Part shown: in pieces, positions 1-6,166 of the stretch
Layout of the letters: each line of letters starts with the position of its first letter
How positions within the stretch are numbered: the stretch's first letter is position 1
Source of the DNA: CAZSWS01 sp964610765
GTDB lineage: Bacteria > Bacteroidota > Bacteroidia > Bacteroidales > Tannerellaceae
Reading direction: 5' to 3'
Length of the DNA stretch: 7,702 nt
NCBI GenBank assembly: GCA_964610765.1
Contig: CAZSWS010000101.1
Coordinates: forward strand, 1 to 7,702
Position numbers and translations under genes: made by a program
Notes under the pieces: model-generated
What the model was told of the DNA's origin: nothing
The model's input: only the letters and a program-made list of their open reading frames with translations
Database searches by the model: none

Positions 1-6
1 TTTCAT
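1..6 (-). CDS. Start of a divergent gene cut off by the window edge (product unknown)
   Basis: On the minus strand the window ends in ATG AAA (Met-Lys), an ordinary Bacteroidota gene start. Only two codons are present, so no product can be named. A start is proposed here because a perfect minus-strand TAnnTTTG promoter element (57 to 50) lies 43 nt upstream. That is the same leader length as between the -7 element and the ATG of the divergent kinase gene. A copy of the shared palindrome precedes the promoter. It is probably a regulatory target of the adjacent two-component system. Confidence 0.45.
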
Positions 7-49
7 AACAACTTAATTTTAATAAATAGCCTCATAACTTTATCAAAAG

Positions 50-57
50 CAAATGTA
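50..57 (-). promoter_or_regulatory. -7 promoter element facing the left-edge divergent gene
   Basis: Read on the minus strand this is TACATTTG, a full match to the Bacteroidota consensus TAnnTTTG. No clear TTTG -33 element lies 17-23 nt upstream, as expected for a promoter that depends on an activator. Instead the palindrome centred at 87.5 lies 24 nt upstream of the element, the same geometry as at the two other promoters described here. The estimated start of transcription is near position 43. Confidence 0.55.
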
Positions 58-77
58 TAAGATTGATTCGTAGTAAA

Positions 78-97
78 ACATCCCACTTTTGGGGGAT
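78..97 (-). promoter_or_regulatory. Predicted response-regulator operator, copy 1 (for the left gene)
   Basis: On the minus strand it reads ATCCCCCAAAAGTGGGATGT, with exact half-sites CCCA and TGGG around a 4-nt spacer and its centre at 87.5. It aligns without gaps with the copies centred at 129.5 and 2787.5. Its centre is 37.5 nt from the last G of the minus-strand -7 element, exactly as for the other two copies. It is also 42 bp, about four helical turns, from copy 2, so proteins bound at the two sites could lie on one face of the DNA. Assignment to the neighbouring regulator is inference. Confidence 0.55.
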
Positions 98-116
98 TTT
101 TCTGCTATTTTCTCTT

Positions 117-142
117 AAAACACCCCATTTATAGGGTGTTTT
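117..142 (+). promoter_or_regulatory. Predicted response-regulator operator, copy 2 (kinase/regulator operon)
   Basis: The 20-bp core at 120-139 reads ACACCCCATTTATAGGGTGT. It lies inside a perfect 9-bp inverted repeat, AAAACACCC (117-125) and GGGTGTTTT (134-142), with the same centre, 129.5. The right half-site has one mismatch (TAGG for TGGG). Twenty-four nt separate the CCCA-N4-TGGG core from the TATGTTTG -7 element, putting the centre near -41, a classic position for an activator that contacts RNA polymerase. This suggests autoregulation by the response regulator encoded in the same operon. Confidence 0.6.
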
Positions 143-159
143 TTAGGGTATAACTAGGT

Positions 160-167
160 TATGTTTG
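160..167 (+). promoter_or_regulatory. -7 promoter element of the kinase/regulator operon
   Basis: TATGTTTG matches TAnnTTTG fully and is followed by TCAAA, as at the lipoprotein promoter, so both share TTTGTCAAA. There is no good TTTG -33 element at the usual spacing; a T-run at 139-144 occupies that area. The estimated start of transcription is near 171, giving a leader of about 40 nt before the ATG at 211. Confidence 0.6.
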
Positions 168-210
168 TCAAATAATTTATAACTTACGTTTCTTAATACC
201 TTATTAAATT

Positions 211-2115
211 ATGAAAATTATGAAAAAGATAGTTATCTGTTTATTATTGACAATAGCGTCATCTACAGGCTACTCACAAATCAATGTGGACTCATTAAAA
301 CACATCACTATCTCTAAAGACATCCCTTCGGATGATATACTAAATGCTTACTATGCCCTATGTAACTTTTATACATATAGCAGTTCAGACAGTCTGTATA
401 AATATGCTCAAAGGGGATTGAAGTTTGCCCAAGAAAATGAACACGTTAAAGAATTCAGTGCTTTTTACAATGCTATTGGAAAATCATATGCACAAAAAAA
501 CAACCATGATTCAGCCTATTATTTTTTCAATCAAGCGATTGATTTAGCAGTTAAATATGATAGCAAAGGCAAAGAGGCTAATGTTTACTACGATATAGCG
601 GACATGGAGGCACGCCGTGGCAATCACACAGTACAACTTGAAAACTTAATTAAGGCAGCATCTATCTATGAGCAAATTGATCAAAAAAACAACTACATCA
701 ATGCATTAAGTAGTATAGGATCTGTGTATAATGTGGTAGGAAATAAAGAGAAGGCTTTTGAGTATTTATTAAAAAGCCGGAAATTATCGGAAGAGATTAA
801 CTATATGCCGGGATTATTAAAAAGCTATTTTGAACTAGGTATTTTATATCTACAAACTAACGAAGACGAGAAGGCATTAGCGCATGCAAAGAAAGCACTT
901 GAAATCTCCCGGGAAATGAATTTTAAAGCATTTGAAATTGGTTCATTACAACTGGCCGGGAATATCTATTTTGCACCCTCACCCTCTCCAACAAGAGATC
1001 TGGACAAAGCATTGTTTTACGGAGAAGAAGCTCATAGAGTTGCCAAAGAAATCAATGACCCTTATTTAATCTACTCCACACTAACCTCATTGTCTGCCAC
1101 ATACCGTGAATTAGAGCGTTACAAAGATTGTCTTTCCTTATCACTCAAAGGTTGGGAGATGGATTCAACCTCCATGAACGAAGCACCTACCCTAGCCTCT
1201 AACATCATACTCTCATACTTTGCGATAGGAGAAAAAAAGAAAGGACTAGATTTTTTCTGGAGATATAACAACTTGAAGAATGAATATGCCAGTAAAAGTT
1301 TACATGACAGCATGGCTGAAATGGAAATTAAATATGAAACAGAAAAGAAAGAACTACGTATCGCTTCATTAGAAAAAGAAAAACAATTTTATTCTTGGTT
1401 AGGCGTTTTAGGTATTATTATTTTGACTTTAGGAGGCGGATTGTTTTTCTACCGCAGCCGGATGAACAAGCATAAGTTAGCCCAGCTAGAACAAGAAAAG
1501 CAACTAGTTGCTACACAAGCTTTATTAGATGGTGAAACTGCTGAACGCACACGGCTAGCACGCGACCTACACGACGGGTTGGGAGGATTGTTGTCTGTCT
1601 TAAAATTGAATTTAACAGGAATCAAGGTTTCAACATTATCAGAGGAGGATGGGGTTTATTATAACAAAGCCGCTAATATCTTAGAAGAATCAAATAGCGA
1701 ATTACGCCGAATAGCTCACCACATGATGCCGGAATCGTTGATGAAAACCGGATTAAAAACCTCATTATCAGATTTTTCTCATTCTATTCCGGGCGTTAGC
1801 TTTACCTTTCAAGGCAATGACACTCGTTTAGACGACCGCTTAGAAGTAACCTTGTATCGCATAGCTTACGAACTCATAAATAATGCACTAAAATATGCAA
1901 ATGCCTCTAAAATAGATGTAGAGCTTTTGTTGGATAACCACCTCGTTTCACTTTCTGTGCATGATGATGGTATTGGCTTTGACCCGACAGCTATTCAGGG
2001 AGGTACGGGGCTTAAAAATATTAAGAAAAGGCTCTCTCCTTTTAATGGCAAGGTGCATATCTACTCTACACCCAATGAAGGTACTGAAGTAACCATAGAA
2101 ATAGAGCAATCATGA
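211..2115 (+). CDS. Sensor histidine kinase with periplasmic TPR region (HisKA_3 type)
   Basis: Membrane sensor kinase of 634 residues, partner of the overlapping response regulator. A signal peptide (about 1-22, ending GYS-Q) is followed by a helical region of tetratricopeptide-like repeats, clearest near residues 84-115, 164-195, 204-235 and 288-315. One membrane helix spans about 393-414, so the TPR part should lie in the periplasm. A charged coiled coil leads into the HisKA_3 motif LARDLHDGLGG, with phospho-acceptor His454. The HATPase_c domain shows an N box (ELINNALKY, Glu554-Asn558), G1 (DDGIGF, 585-590) and G2 (GTGLKNI, 598-604), so all catalytic elements are present. The signal is unknown and no ligand-binding domain other than the TPRs is evident. 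ATG 211 was chosen; ATG 220 is a possible in-frame alternative that leaves the signal peptide intact. The stop overlaps the next start (ATGA). Confidence 0.93.
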   Translation: MKIMKKIVICLLLTIASSTGYSQINVDSLKHITISKDIPSDDILNAYYALCNFYTYSSSDSLYKYAQRGLKFAQENEHVKEFSAFYNAIGKSYAQKNNHDSAYYFFNQAIDLAVKYDSKGKEANVYYDIADMEARRGNHTVQLENLIKAASIYEQIDQKNNYINALSSIGSVYNVVGNKEKAFEYLLKSRKLSEEINYMPGLLKSYFELGILYLQTNEDEKALAHAKKALEISREMNFKAFEIGSLQLAGNIYFAPSPSPTRDLDKALFYGEEAHRVAKEINDPYLIYSTLTSLSATYRELERYKDCLSLSLKGWEMDSTSMNEAPTLASNIILSYFAIGEKKKGLDFFWRYNNLKNEYASKSLHDSMAEMEIKYETEKKELRIASLEKEKQFYSWLGVLGIIILTLGGGLFFYRSRMNKHKLAQLEQEKQLVATQALLDGETAERTRLARDLHDGLGGLLSVLKLNLTGIKVSTLSEEDGVYYNKAANILEESNSELRRIAHHMMPESLMKTGLKTSLSDFSHSIPGVSFTFQGNDTRLDDRLEVTLYRIAYELINNALKYANASKIDVELLLDNHLVSLSVHDDGIGFDPTAIQGGTGLKNIKKRLSPFNGKVHIYSTPNEGTEVTIEIEQS

Positions 2116-2741
2116 TAAAGGTACATATAACAGATGATCATAAAATGGTTGTAGAAGGATTCTACAACGTCATCACTCAATCTAAAACTGCTGAAGTAGT
2201 TGGTATTTCCTTTCGACTTTCTGATTGCAAGAAGCAGATTGCTCGTGAACAACCGGATATTTTATTTCTAGATATTGAAATGCCTGATGGAAATGGTGTA
2301 GATTTCTTTAAAGAAATAAAAGAGATATATCCGGAGATGAAGGTGATTGCACTGACTACGCATGATGAGTATTCGCTTGTCACCCATTTGATTAAGCTTG
2401 GCATTTCGGGGTATATCTTAAAAACAGCCTATTCTGACGAAATCATATCAGCCATTGAATCGGTTATGCGTGGACAAACCTTTGTATGTGAGGACACACA
2501 ACACATCTTAAACCTAAAAAGAAAAGTACCTGTCAGACTTACAAAAAGAGAAGTTGAATTGCTGGGGCTGCTATCAAATGGATTGACTAATGAACAGGCA
2601 GCTCAACAGCTCTCTATAACGCTTGAAACAGTAAAGAGCTACCGAAAAAACATCAAATTAAAACTGAATGCACAAAATGCAATGGAAATGGGGAAGATTG
2701 CTTATAAGGAATGGAGGTTTTTCTTTGATGATGAAGAATAA
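2112..2741 (+). CDS. NarL/LuxR-family response regulator
   Basis: A 209-residue DNA-binding response regulator that should receive phosphate from the kinase encoded just upstream. The receiver domain (about 1-120) has the acidic pair Asp8/Asp9, the phospho-acceptor Asp54 in LFLDIEMPDG, Thr82/Thr83 and Lys104. The LuxR-type helix-turn-helix is at about 141-200, beginning LTKREVELLGLL, with recognition helix around ETVKSYRKNI. Its length is typical of the family. The start overlaps the kinase stop in ATGA, a sign of translational coupling and matched expression. The regulator probably acts as a dimer on inverted repeats. The three CCCA-N4-TGGG palindromes at 82-93, 124-135 and 2782-2793 are the obvious candidate sites, which would give autoregulation plus control of the flanking genes. 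Confidence 0.95.
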   Translation: MIKVHITDDHKMVVEGFYNVITQSKTAEVVGISFRLSDCKKQIAREQPDILFLDIEMPDGNGVDFFKEIKEIYPEMKVIALTTHDEYSLVTHLIKLGISGYILKTAYSDEIISAIESVMRGQTFVCEDTQHILNLKRKVPVRLTKREVELLGLLSNGLTNEQAAQQLSITLETVKSYRKNIKLKLNAQNAMEMGKIAYKEWRFFFDDEE

Positions 2742-2777
2742 ATATCCGGTCGTATAATAAAGAGTAACATTTGAATC

Positions 2778-2797
2778 ACCTCCCATTAATGGGGTAT
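2778..2797 (+). promoter_or_regulatory. Predicted response-regulator operator, copy 3 (lipoprotein gene)
   Basis: Reads ACCTCCCATTAATGGGGTAT. The 12-bp core CCCATTAATGGG (2782-2793) is a perfect palindrome centred at 2787.5. The core is 24 nt from the TTACTTTG -7-like element, identical to the spacing at the kinase operon and the left divergent promoter. It lies 36 nt after the regulator stop codon. It lacks a following T-run, so it reads better as an operator than as a terminator. Confidence 0.6.
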
Positions 2798-2800
2798 GAT

Positions 2801-2857
2801 ATGCTGTTTTATAATTTTTACTTTGTCAAAGTAATACACATTTAAAAAAAACAGCAT
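2801..2857 (+). repeat. Nested inverted repeats over the lipoprotein promoter and leader
   Basis: Outer arms ATGCTGTTTT (2801-2810) and AAAACAGCAT (2848-2857) are perfect 10-bp complements ending just before the ATG at 2859. Inside them, TTACTTTG (2818-2825) and CAAAGTAA (2827-2834) form a perfect 8-bp inverted repeat around one T and cover the -7 element and the probable start of transcription. The inner repeat could be a second operator. The outer one cannot form in the mRNA if transcription starts near 2829, so it would act, if at all, as DNA. Confidence 0.4.
2818..2825 (+). promoter_or_regulatory. -7-like promoter element of the lipoprotein gene
   Basis: TTACTTTG matches five of the six fixed positions of TAnnTTTG and is followed by TCAAA, as at the kinase promoter. 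No -33 TTTG lies at normal distance; the only nearby TTTG (2770-2773) is 44 nt upstream. Together with the palindrome at fixed spacing, this fits an activator-dependent promoter. The leader would be about 30 nt and is A-rich next to the start codon. Confidence 0.5.
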
Positions 2858-2858
2858 T

Positions 2859-3434
2859 ATGAAAAACTATTTCAAACAAACAATAACCTTACTGGCAATA
2901 GCTGGCATCATGGGTCTAACACATACCGGCTGCGCATCTTCAATGTACAAAAATCCGGCAATATTCATTGCATACCCCACAGATAACGGGCTAATTAATG
3001 ATCAATCGGAAATAGCTTCTATCGTTGTGAATAGTCCTGCTTACGGAGTAACTATTGACAATGTTTTAATGTTCGAAGAAAATGATAAAATAGCGGAGAA
3101 TGTGCAAGTCATCAATAATAAGAAGCAACAGGTACGTATAATAGATGTTTTGCCCGGAAAACATAAACTATCTGTCACATACAAAGACTCAAAGACTAGC
3201 TTCAATACCTCGAATCAGATGCAAGTATCAAGAGCGTCAAGCAAAAAACCTATTGAACAAGAAGTGGAGCTTAAAGCAGGAGAAATCTACCTCCTACAAT
3301 TAGGATTAATGGATGTGGCTCATAGTCTCATGACTTTGAGAAAGCCAACGTCAGATCCCAATGGATTAAGCCTCAAACCGCTTCCCGAAAATTATAAAAA
3401 ACAGATTAAAGAATTTCGGAAACAACAGAAATAA
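2859..3434 (+). CDS. Putative lipoprotein of unknown function
   Basis: A 191-residue protein that I do not recognise. The N-terminus has a Lys-bearing start, a hydrophobic stretch (about 9-20) and a lipobox-like THTGC with Cys25. The His at -3 is unusual for a lipobox, so lipidation is likely but not certain. The mature part looks all-beta: a segment with VLPGKHKLSVTYKD (about 107-120), then a polar loop, then VELKAGEIYLLQLGL (about 136-150). This recalls small envelope domains in which a PGKH-like turn and an AGEIY-like strand recur, such as PEGA-like folds; the comparison is from memory. The C-terminus is basic (ending FRKQQK). It has its own predicted promoter with the shared palindrome, so it may be a dedicated output of the upstream two-component system. 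Confidence 0.8.
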   Translation: MKNYFKQTITLLAIAGIMGLTHTGCASSMYKNPAIFIAYPTDNGLINDQSEIASIVVNSPAYGVTIDNVLMFEENDKIAENVQVINNKKQQVRIIDVLPGKHKLSVTYKDSKTSFNTSNQMQVSRASSKKPIEQEVELKAGEIYLLQLGLMDVAHSLMTLRKPTSDPNGLSLKPLPENYKKQIKEFRKQQK

Positions 3435-3491
3435 ACCACTTACTTGGATTTTTTTCTTAACTTGTCATGGAAAAACATAAAAGGAAAATTC

Positions 3492-5213
3492 ATGAAAAAG
3501 ATTCAAGCAAGCGTAGCCATGGTTAATGTTTTAGAATCATGGGGAGTTAAAAATGTATATGGTATACCGGGAGGTTCATTCAATTCGACCATGTACGCCT
3601 TATTTAAAGAGCAACAAACAATTAACTACATTCAAGTTCGCCATGAAGAAGTGGGTGCTATTGCAGCCTCTGCCTATGCCAAACTGAGTGGACAAATTGG
3701 GGTTTGCTTTGGCACGGCAGGTCCCGGAGCAACACATCTCTTTAACGGTCTCTATGATGCACAAATGGATCATGCACCGGTTTTGGCACTCGTAGGACAA
3801 GTAGCTTCAGGGAAAATGAACTATAATGCTTTTCAAGAGTTAAATGAAAACCCCATGTTTGTAGATGTAAGTGTGTATAACCGTACGGTTATGACACCTG
3901 AGAGTCTTCCTCATATGATTGATGAAGCTATCAAACATGCTTATAAATACAAAGGAGTCGCTGTTGTCACCATTCCCGTTGATTTTGGAAATGTAGAGAT
4001 TAGCGACAACTACCATTCTACCGCTTCTAATTTTAGAACAAATACGTTTCTTCCGGATGATAATGATATCAAAGAAGCTCTTTCATTGATCAAAGAAGCC
4101 AAGCGCCCTATTCTTTATGTTGGTAGAGGAGTAGAAGGTGGATGGAAAGAAATTGAAAAGTTTAGTGAACACTTCTCTATTCCTGTTGCTTCAACAGCTT
4201 TAGGAAAAGGTATCATTCCGGATGCATACATTAATTATATAGGACAAGCCGGAAGAGTAGCAACTAAACCTGGTGTAGAAGCCTTAGCTATCACTGATTT
4301 AATCATTTTTGTAGGTAGCGATTTTCCTTTTGCTAATTCTTTCTTCAATCAAGAAGCTAAATTTATACATGTTAACACAGATATAACCACCTTCGGCAGA
4401 AGACATAAGGTAGATGCCCCTATTCTGGGAGATGGCAAGAAGACGCTTGCCAGAATGGTTGAGCTAGGTGAACCTCGTGCAAAAGATAAGTGGCTGAAAG
4501 CAAATCAAGAAAACAAAACGAACTGGAGAAACTGGATTAGAAGCTTCTATGACAACTTGGACTCTCCGCTCCGCCCGGAGCCTGTGTTTAGAGAAGTAAA
4601 CAGAATTGCTGAAGAAGATGCCATTTTTATTACTGATGTGGGCAATGTAACAATCAACTCCGTTAGACATCTTGATTTGAATGGCAAGCAGAAATTTACT
4701 GCTTCCGGTTGGTTTGCAACAATGGGTTATGGAGTTCCCGGTGGAATAGGTGCTAAATTATCTTATCCTGACAGACAGGTATTCACGTTTAGTGGTGATG
4801 GTGGTTTTGCTATGGTTATGCAAGATATCATTACACAGGTGAAATATAATTTACCCATCATAAACATTGTGTTTTCGAATAATTCATTTGGTTTTATTGA
4901 AGCTGAACAAGAAGATGATGCTGAAAATAAGTTTGGAGTTTTCTTACAAGGAGCTGACTTTGGAAAAGCTTCAGAGGCGTTGGGTGCTTTAGGATTTACC
5001 GTTTCTGACCCGAAGGTTCTACCCGATGTATTTGATCAAGCAAAAAAGAGTGAACGACCAGTTGTTATAGATATTAAACTGCATAGTGCAAGACCTTTAC
5101 CCGTAGAGCAGCTCATCTTAGATCCGGATAAATACAGTGATGAGGAAATAAAAATATTCCAAGATAAATATCAGATTAAAGATATGCCTGCATTAACGCA
5201 GTTATTAAAATAA
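3492..5213 (+). CDS. Pyruvate oxidase (thiamine diphosphate- and FAD-dependent, Lactobacillus/SpxB type)
   Basis: Predicted cytoplasmic enzyme of 573 residues converting pyruvate, phosphate and O2 to acetyl-phosphate, CO2 and H2O2. The N-terminal ThDP pyrimidine domain (about 1-175) has YGIPGGSFN, catalytic Glu52 in VRHEEVGA and CFGTAGPGATHL. The central domain (about 190-330) would bind FAD. The C-terminal pyrophosphate domain has the ThDP motif GDGG (435-438) through Asn463-Asn464, then SFGFIEAEQED. Runs such as VRHEEVGA, AGPGxTHLxNGLYDA, FQExNENP and RPLPxEQL resemble the Lactobacillus plantarum enzyme as I remember it. Phe114, Phe468 and Glu472 fall where I recall its active-site Phe121, Phe479 and Glu483. 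ATG 3492 is chosen because MKKIQASVAM is a normal family N-terminus and AAAGG precedes it at 3480-3484. A quinone-linked PoxB or acetolactate-synthase-like role is the alternative. It lies 57 nt after the lipoprotein gene, with no clear promoter or terminator between. Confidence 0.85.
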   Translation: MKKIQASVAMVNVLESWGVKNVYGIPGGSFNSTMYALFKEQQTINYIQVRHEEVGAIAASAYAKLSGQIGVCFGTAGPGATHLFNGLYDAQMDHAPVLALVGQVASGKMNYNAFQELNENPMFVDVSVYNRTVMTPESLPHMIDEAIKHAYKYKGVAVVTIPVDFGNVEISDNYHSTASNFRTNTFLPDDNDIKEALSLIKEAKRPILYVGRGVEGGWKEIEKFSEHFSIPVASTALGKGIIPDAYINYIGQAGRVATKPGVEALAITDLIIFVGSDFPFANSFFNQEAKFIHVNTDITTFGRRHKVDAPILGDGKKTLARMVELGEPRAKDKWLKANQENKTNWRNWIRSFYDNLDSPLRPEPVFREVNRIAEEDAIFITDVGNVTINSVRHLDLNGKQKFTASGWFATMGYGVPGGIGAKLSYPDRQVFTFSGDGGFAMVMQDIITQVKYNLPIINIVFSNNSFGFIEAEQEDDAENKFGVFLQGADFGKASEALGALGFTVSDPKVLPDVFDQAKKSERPVVIDIKLHSARPLPVEQLILDPDKYSDEEIKIFQDKYQIKDMPALTQLLK

Positions 5214-5232
5214 CCAATCAGGATAGGAAAGT

Positions 5233-5279
5233 TTTATTCAAAAAAAGGTCTGTTTGAAACAGACCTTTTTTTGAATAAA
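5233..5279. terminator. Bidirectional intrinsic terminator between pyruvate oxidase and pirin
   Basis: A perfect 47-bp inverted repeat centred on G5256. The GC-richer core is GGTCTGTTT and AAACAGACC, flanked by seven A on the left and seven T on the right, with further complementary arms TTTATTC and GAATAAA. An RNA hairpin followed by a U-run forms from either strand, so it can end both the oxidase transcript (stop at 5213) and the oppositely directed pirin transcript (stop at 5284). Confidence 0.93.
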
Positions 5280-5283
5280 GTTA

Positions 5284-6132
5284 TTATACACCTTGCGGTT
5301 TGTGTTTTATAAATGTACCATTTTGGAGCTCTTCAAAAGTATGATTCAATTCTTGCTCCGTATTCATCACAACAGGACCTCCCCACGCAATTGGTTCATT
5401 CAGGGCTGGTGCCGTAGCCAAAAAGAAACGAATACCTTCTTTGCCGGCTTTTAGTGCAAACTCATCTCCTTTTCCAAAAAGAACAGCGGTTTTTAACGCT
5501 ACCCGGGTTTGTTTAGCTCCGAATGTTCCTTCACCATCTACAATATAAATAAAAAGAGTATTGTCCGGATTAACACTTAAAGAATATTCTTTATCCGGCT
5601 CAAGTGTTATATCTAATATCGTGGCAGGTAAGTGATGTCCTTTAGCGCCTTTATGCCCTTTATACTCTCCTGCTACTAATCTCACCTTACCTCCATCCTC
5701 TTTAAATTCTTGAATCATTTCATTATTGATTTCAAAGTACTTAGGATCGGTCATCTTGTCTTTTTTAGGAAGGTTAATCCACAGCTGAAGCCCCAATAAG
5801 TGATCGACCGGCTGAGGCATTTCTTCGTGTATAATGCCACTTCCAGCTGTCATCCATTGACTTTCTCCACTATGAATAACTCCTTTATTCCCTAAACTAT
5901 CCCGATGATTCATCCGCCCATTCATCAAATAGGTAAATGTTTCAATTCCTCTGTGTGGATGCATAGGGAACCCTTTTGTATAAAGGCTTGGTTCTGTTGA
6001 ATCAAAAGCATCTAACATAAGAAAAGGATCAAACTTGTACATAGAATGAGGTCCTAAAACTCGTACTAAATGTACACCGGCTCCATCAATTGCGGGAGCT
6101 CCTTTTACTGTTTCTACAACTTCTTTTTTCAT
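5284..6132 (-). CDS. Pirin family protein
   Basis: A 282-residue bicupin, the usual pirin length. The N-terminal cupin holds the four metal ligands expected for pirins: His58 and His60 in FPMHPHRGIETF, then His102 and Glu104 in GSGIIHEEMP. They match human His56, His58, His101 and Glu103, so iron binding is likely. The C-terminal cupin (about 170-260) has no such ligand set, as is usual. Some bacterial pirins act as quercetin 2,3-dioxygenases, and others modulate enzymes or regulators. In Serratia a pirin is reported to inhibit pyruvate dehydrogenase, which makes the convergent pyruvate oxidase gene notable. The gene follows the MDR oxidoreductase gene by 34 nt on the same strand with no evident promoter of its own, so the two are probably co-transcribed. 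It ends at the shared terminator. The substrate is not predictable from sequence. Confidence 0.93.
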   Translation of the reverse strand: MKKEVVETVKGAPAIDGAGVHLVRVLGPHSMYKFDPFLMLDAFDSTEPSLYTKGFPMHPHRGIETFTYLMNGRMNHRDSLGNKGVIHSGESQWMTAGSGIIHEEMPQPVDHLLGLQLWINLPKKDKMTDPKYFEINNEMIQEFKEDGGKVRLVAGEYKGHKGAKGHHLPATILDITLEPDKEYSLSVNPDNTLFIYIVDGEGTFGAKQTRVALKTAVLFGKGDEFALKAGKEGIRFFLATAPALNEPIAWGGPVVMNTEQELNHTFEELQNGTFIKHKPQGV

Positions 6133-6166
6133 AGGTCAATACTATAATTAAAATGATTTTATACTA

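Noticed and set aside
117..142. Inverted repeat followed by T-run read as an intrinsic terminator
   Set aside because: No gene ends upstream on the plus strand, since the left gene is divergent. The repeat centre coincides with operator copy 2 and has the same distance to a promoter as the other copies.
3444..3491. Upstream TTG start adding 16 residues to the pyruvate oxidase
   Set aside because: The extra residues do not resemble the family N-terminus, TTG is a weak start, and ATG 3492 has an AAAGG site about 8 nt upstream and gives the usual beginning and length.
3435..3491. Separate promoter for the pyruvate oxidase gene (TTAACTTG at 3457-3464)
   Set aside because: It matches only four of six fixed -7 positions, has no -33 TTTG at proper spacing and no palindrome. 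Read-through from the lipoprotein promoter is just as likely.
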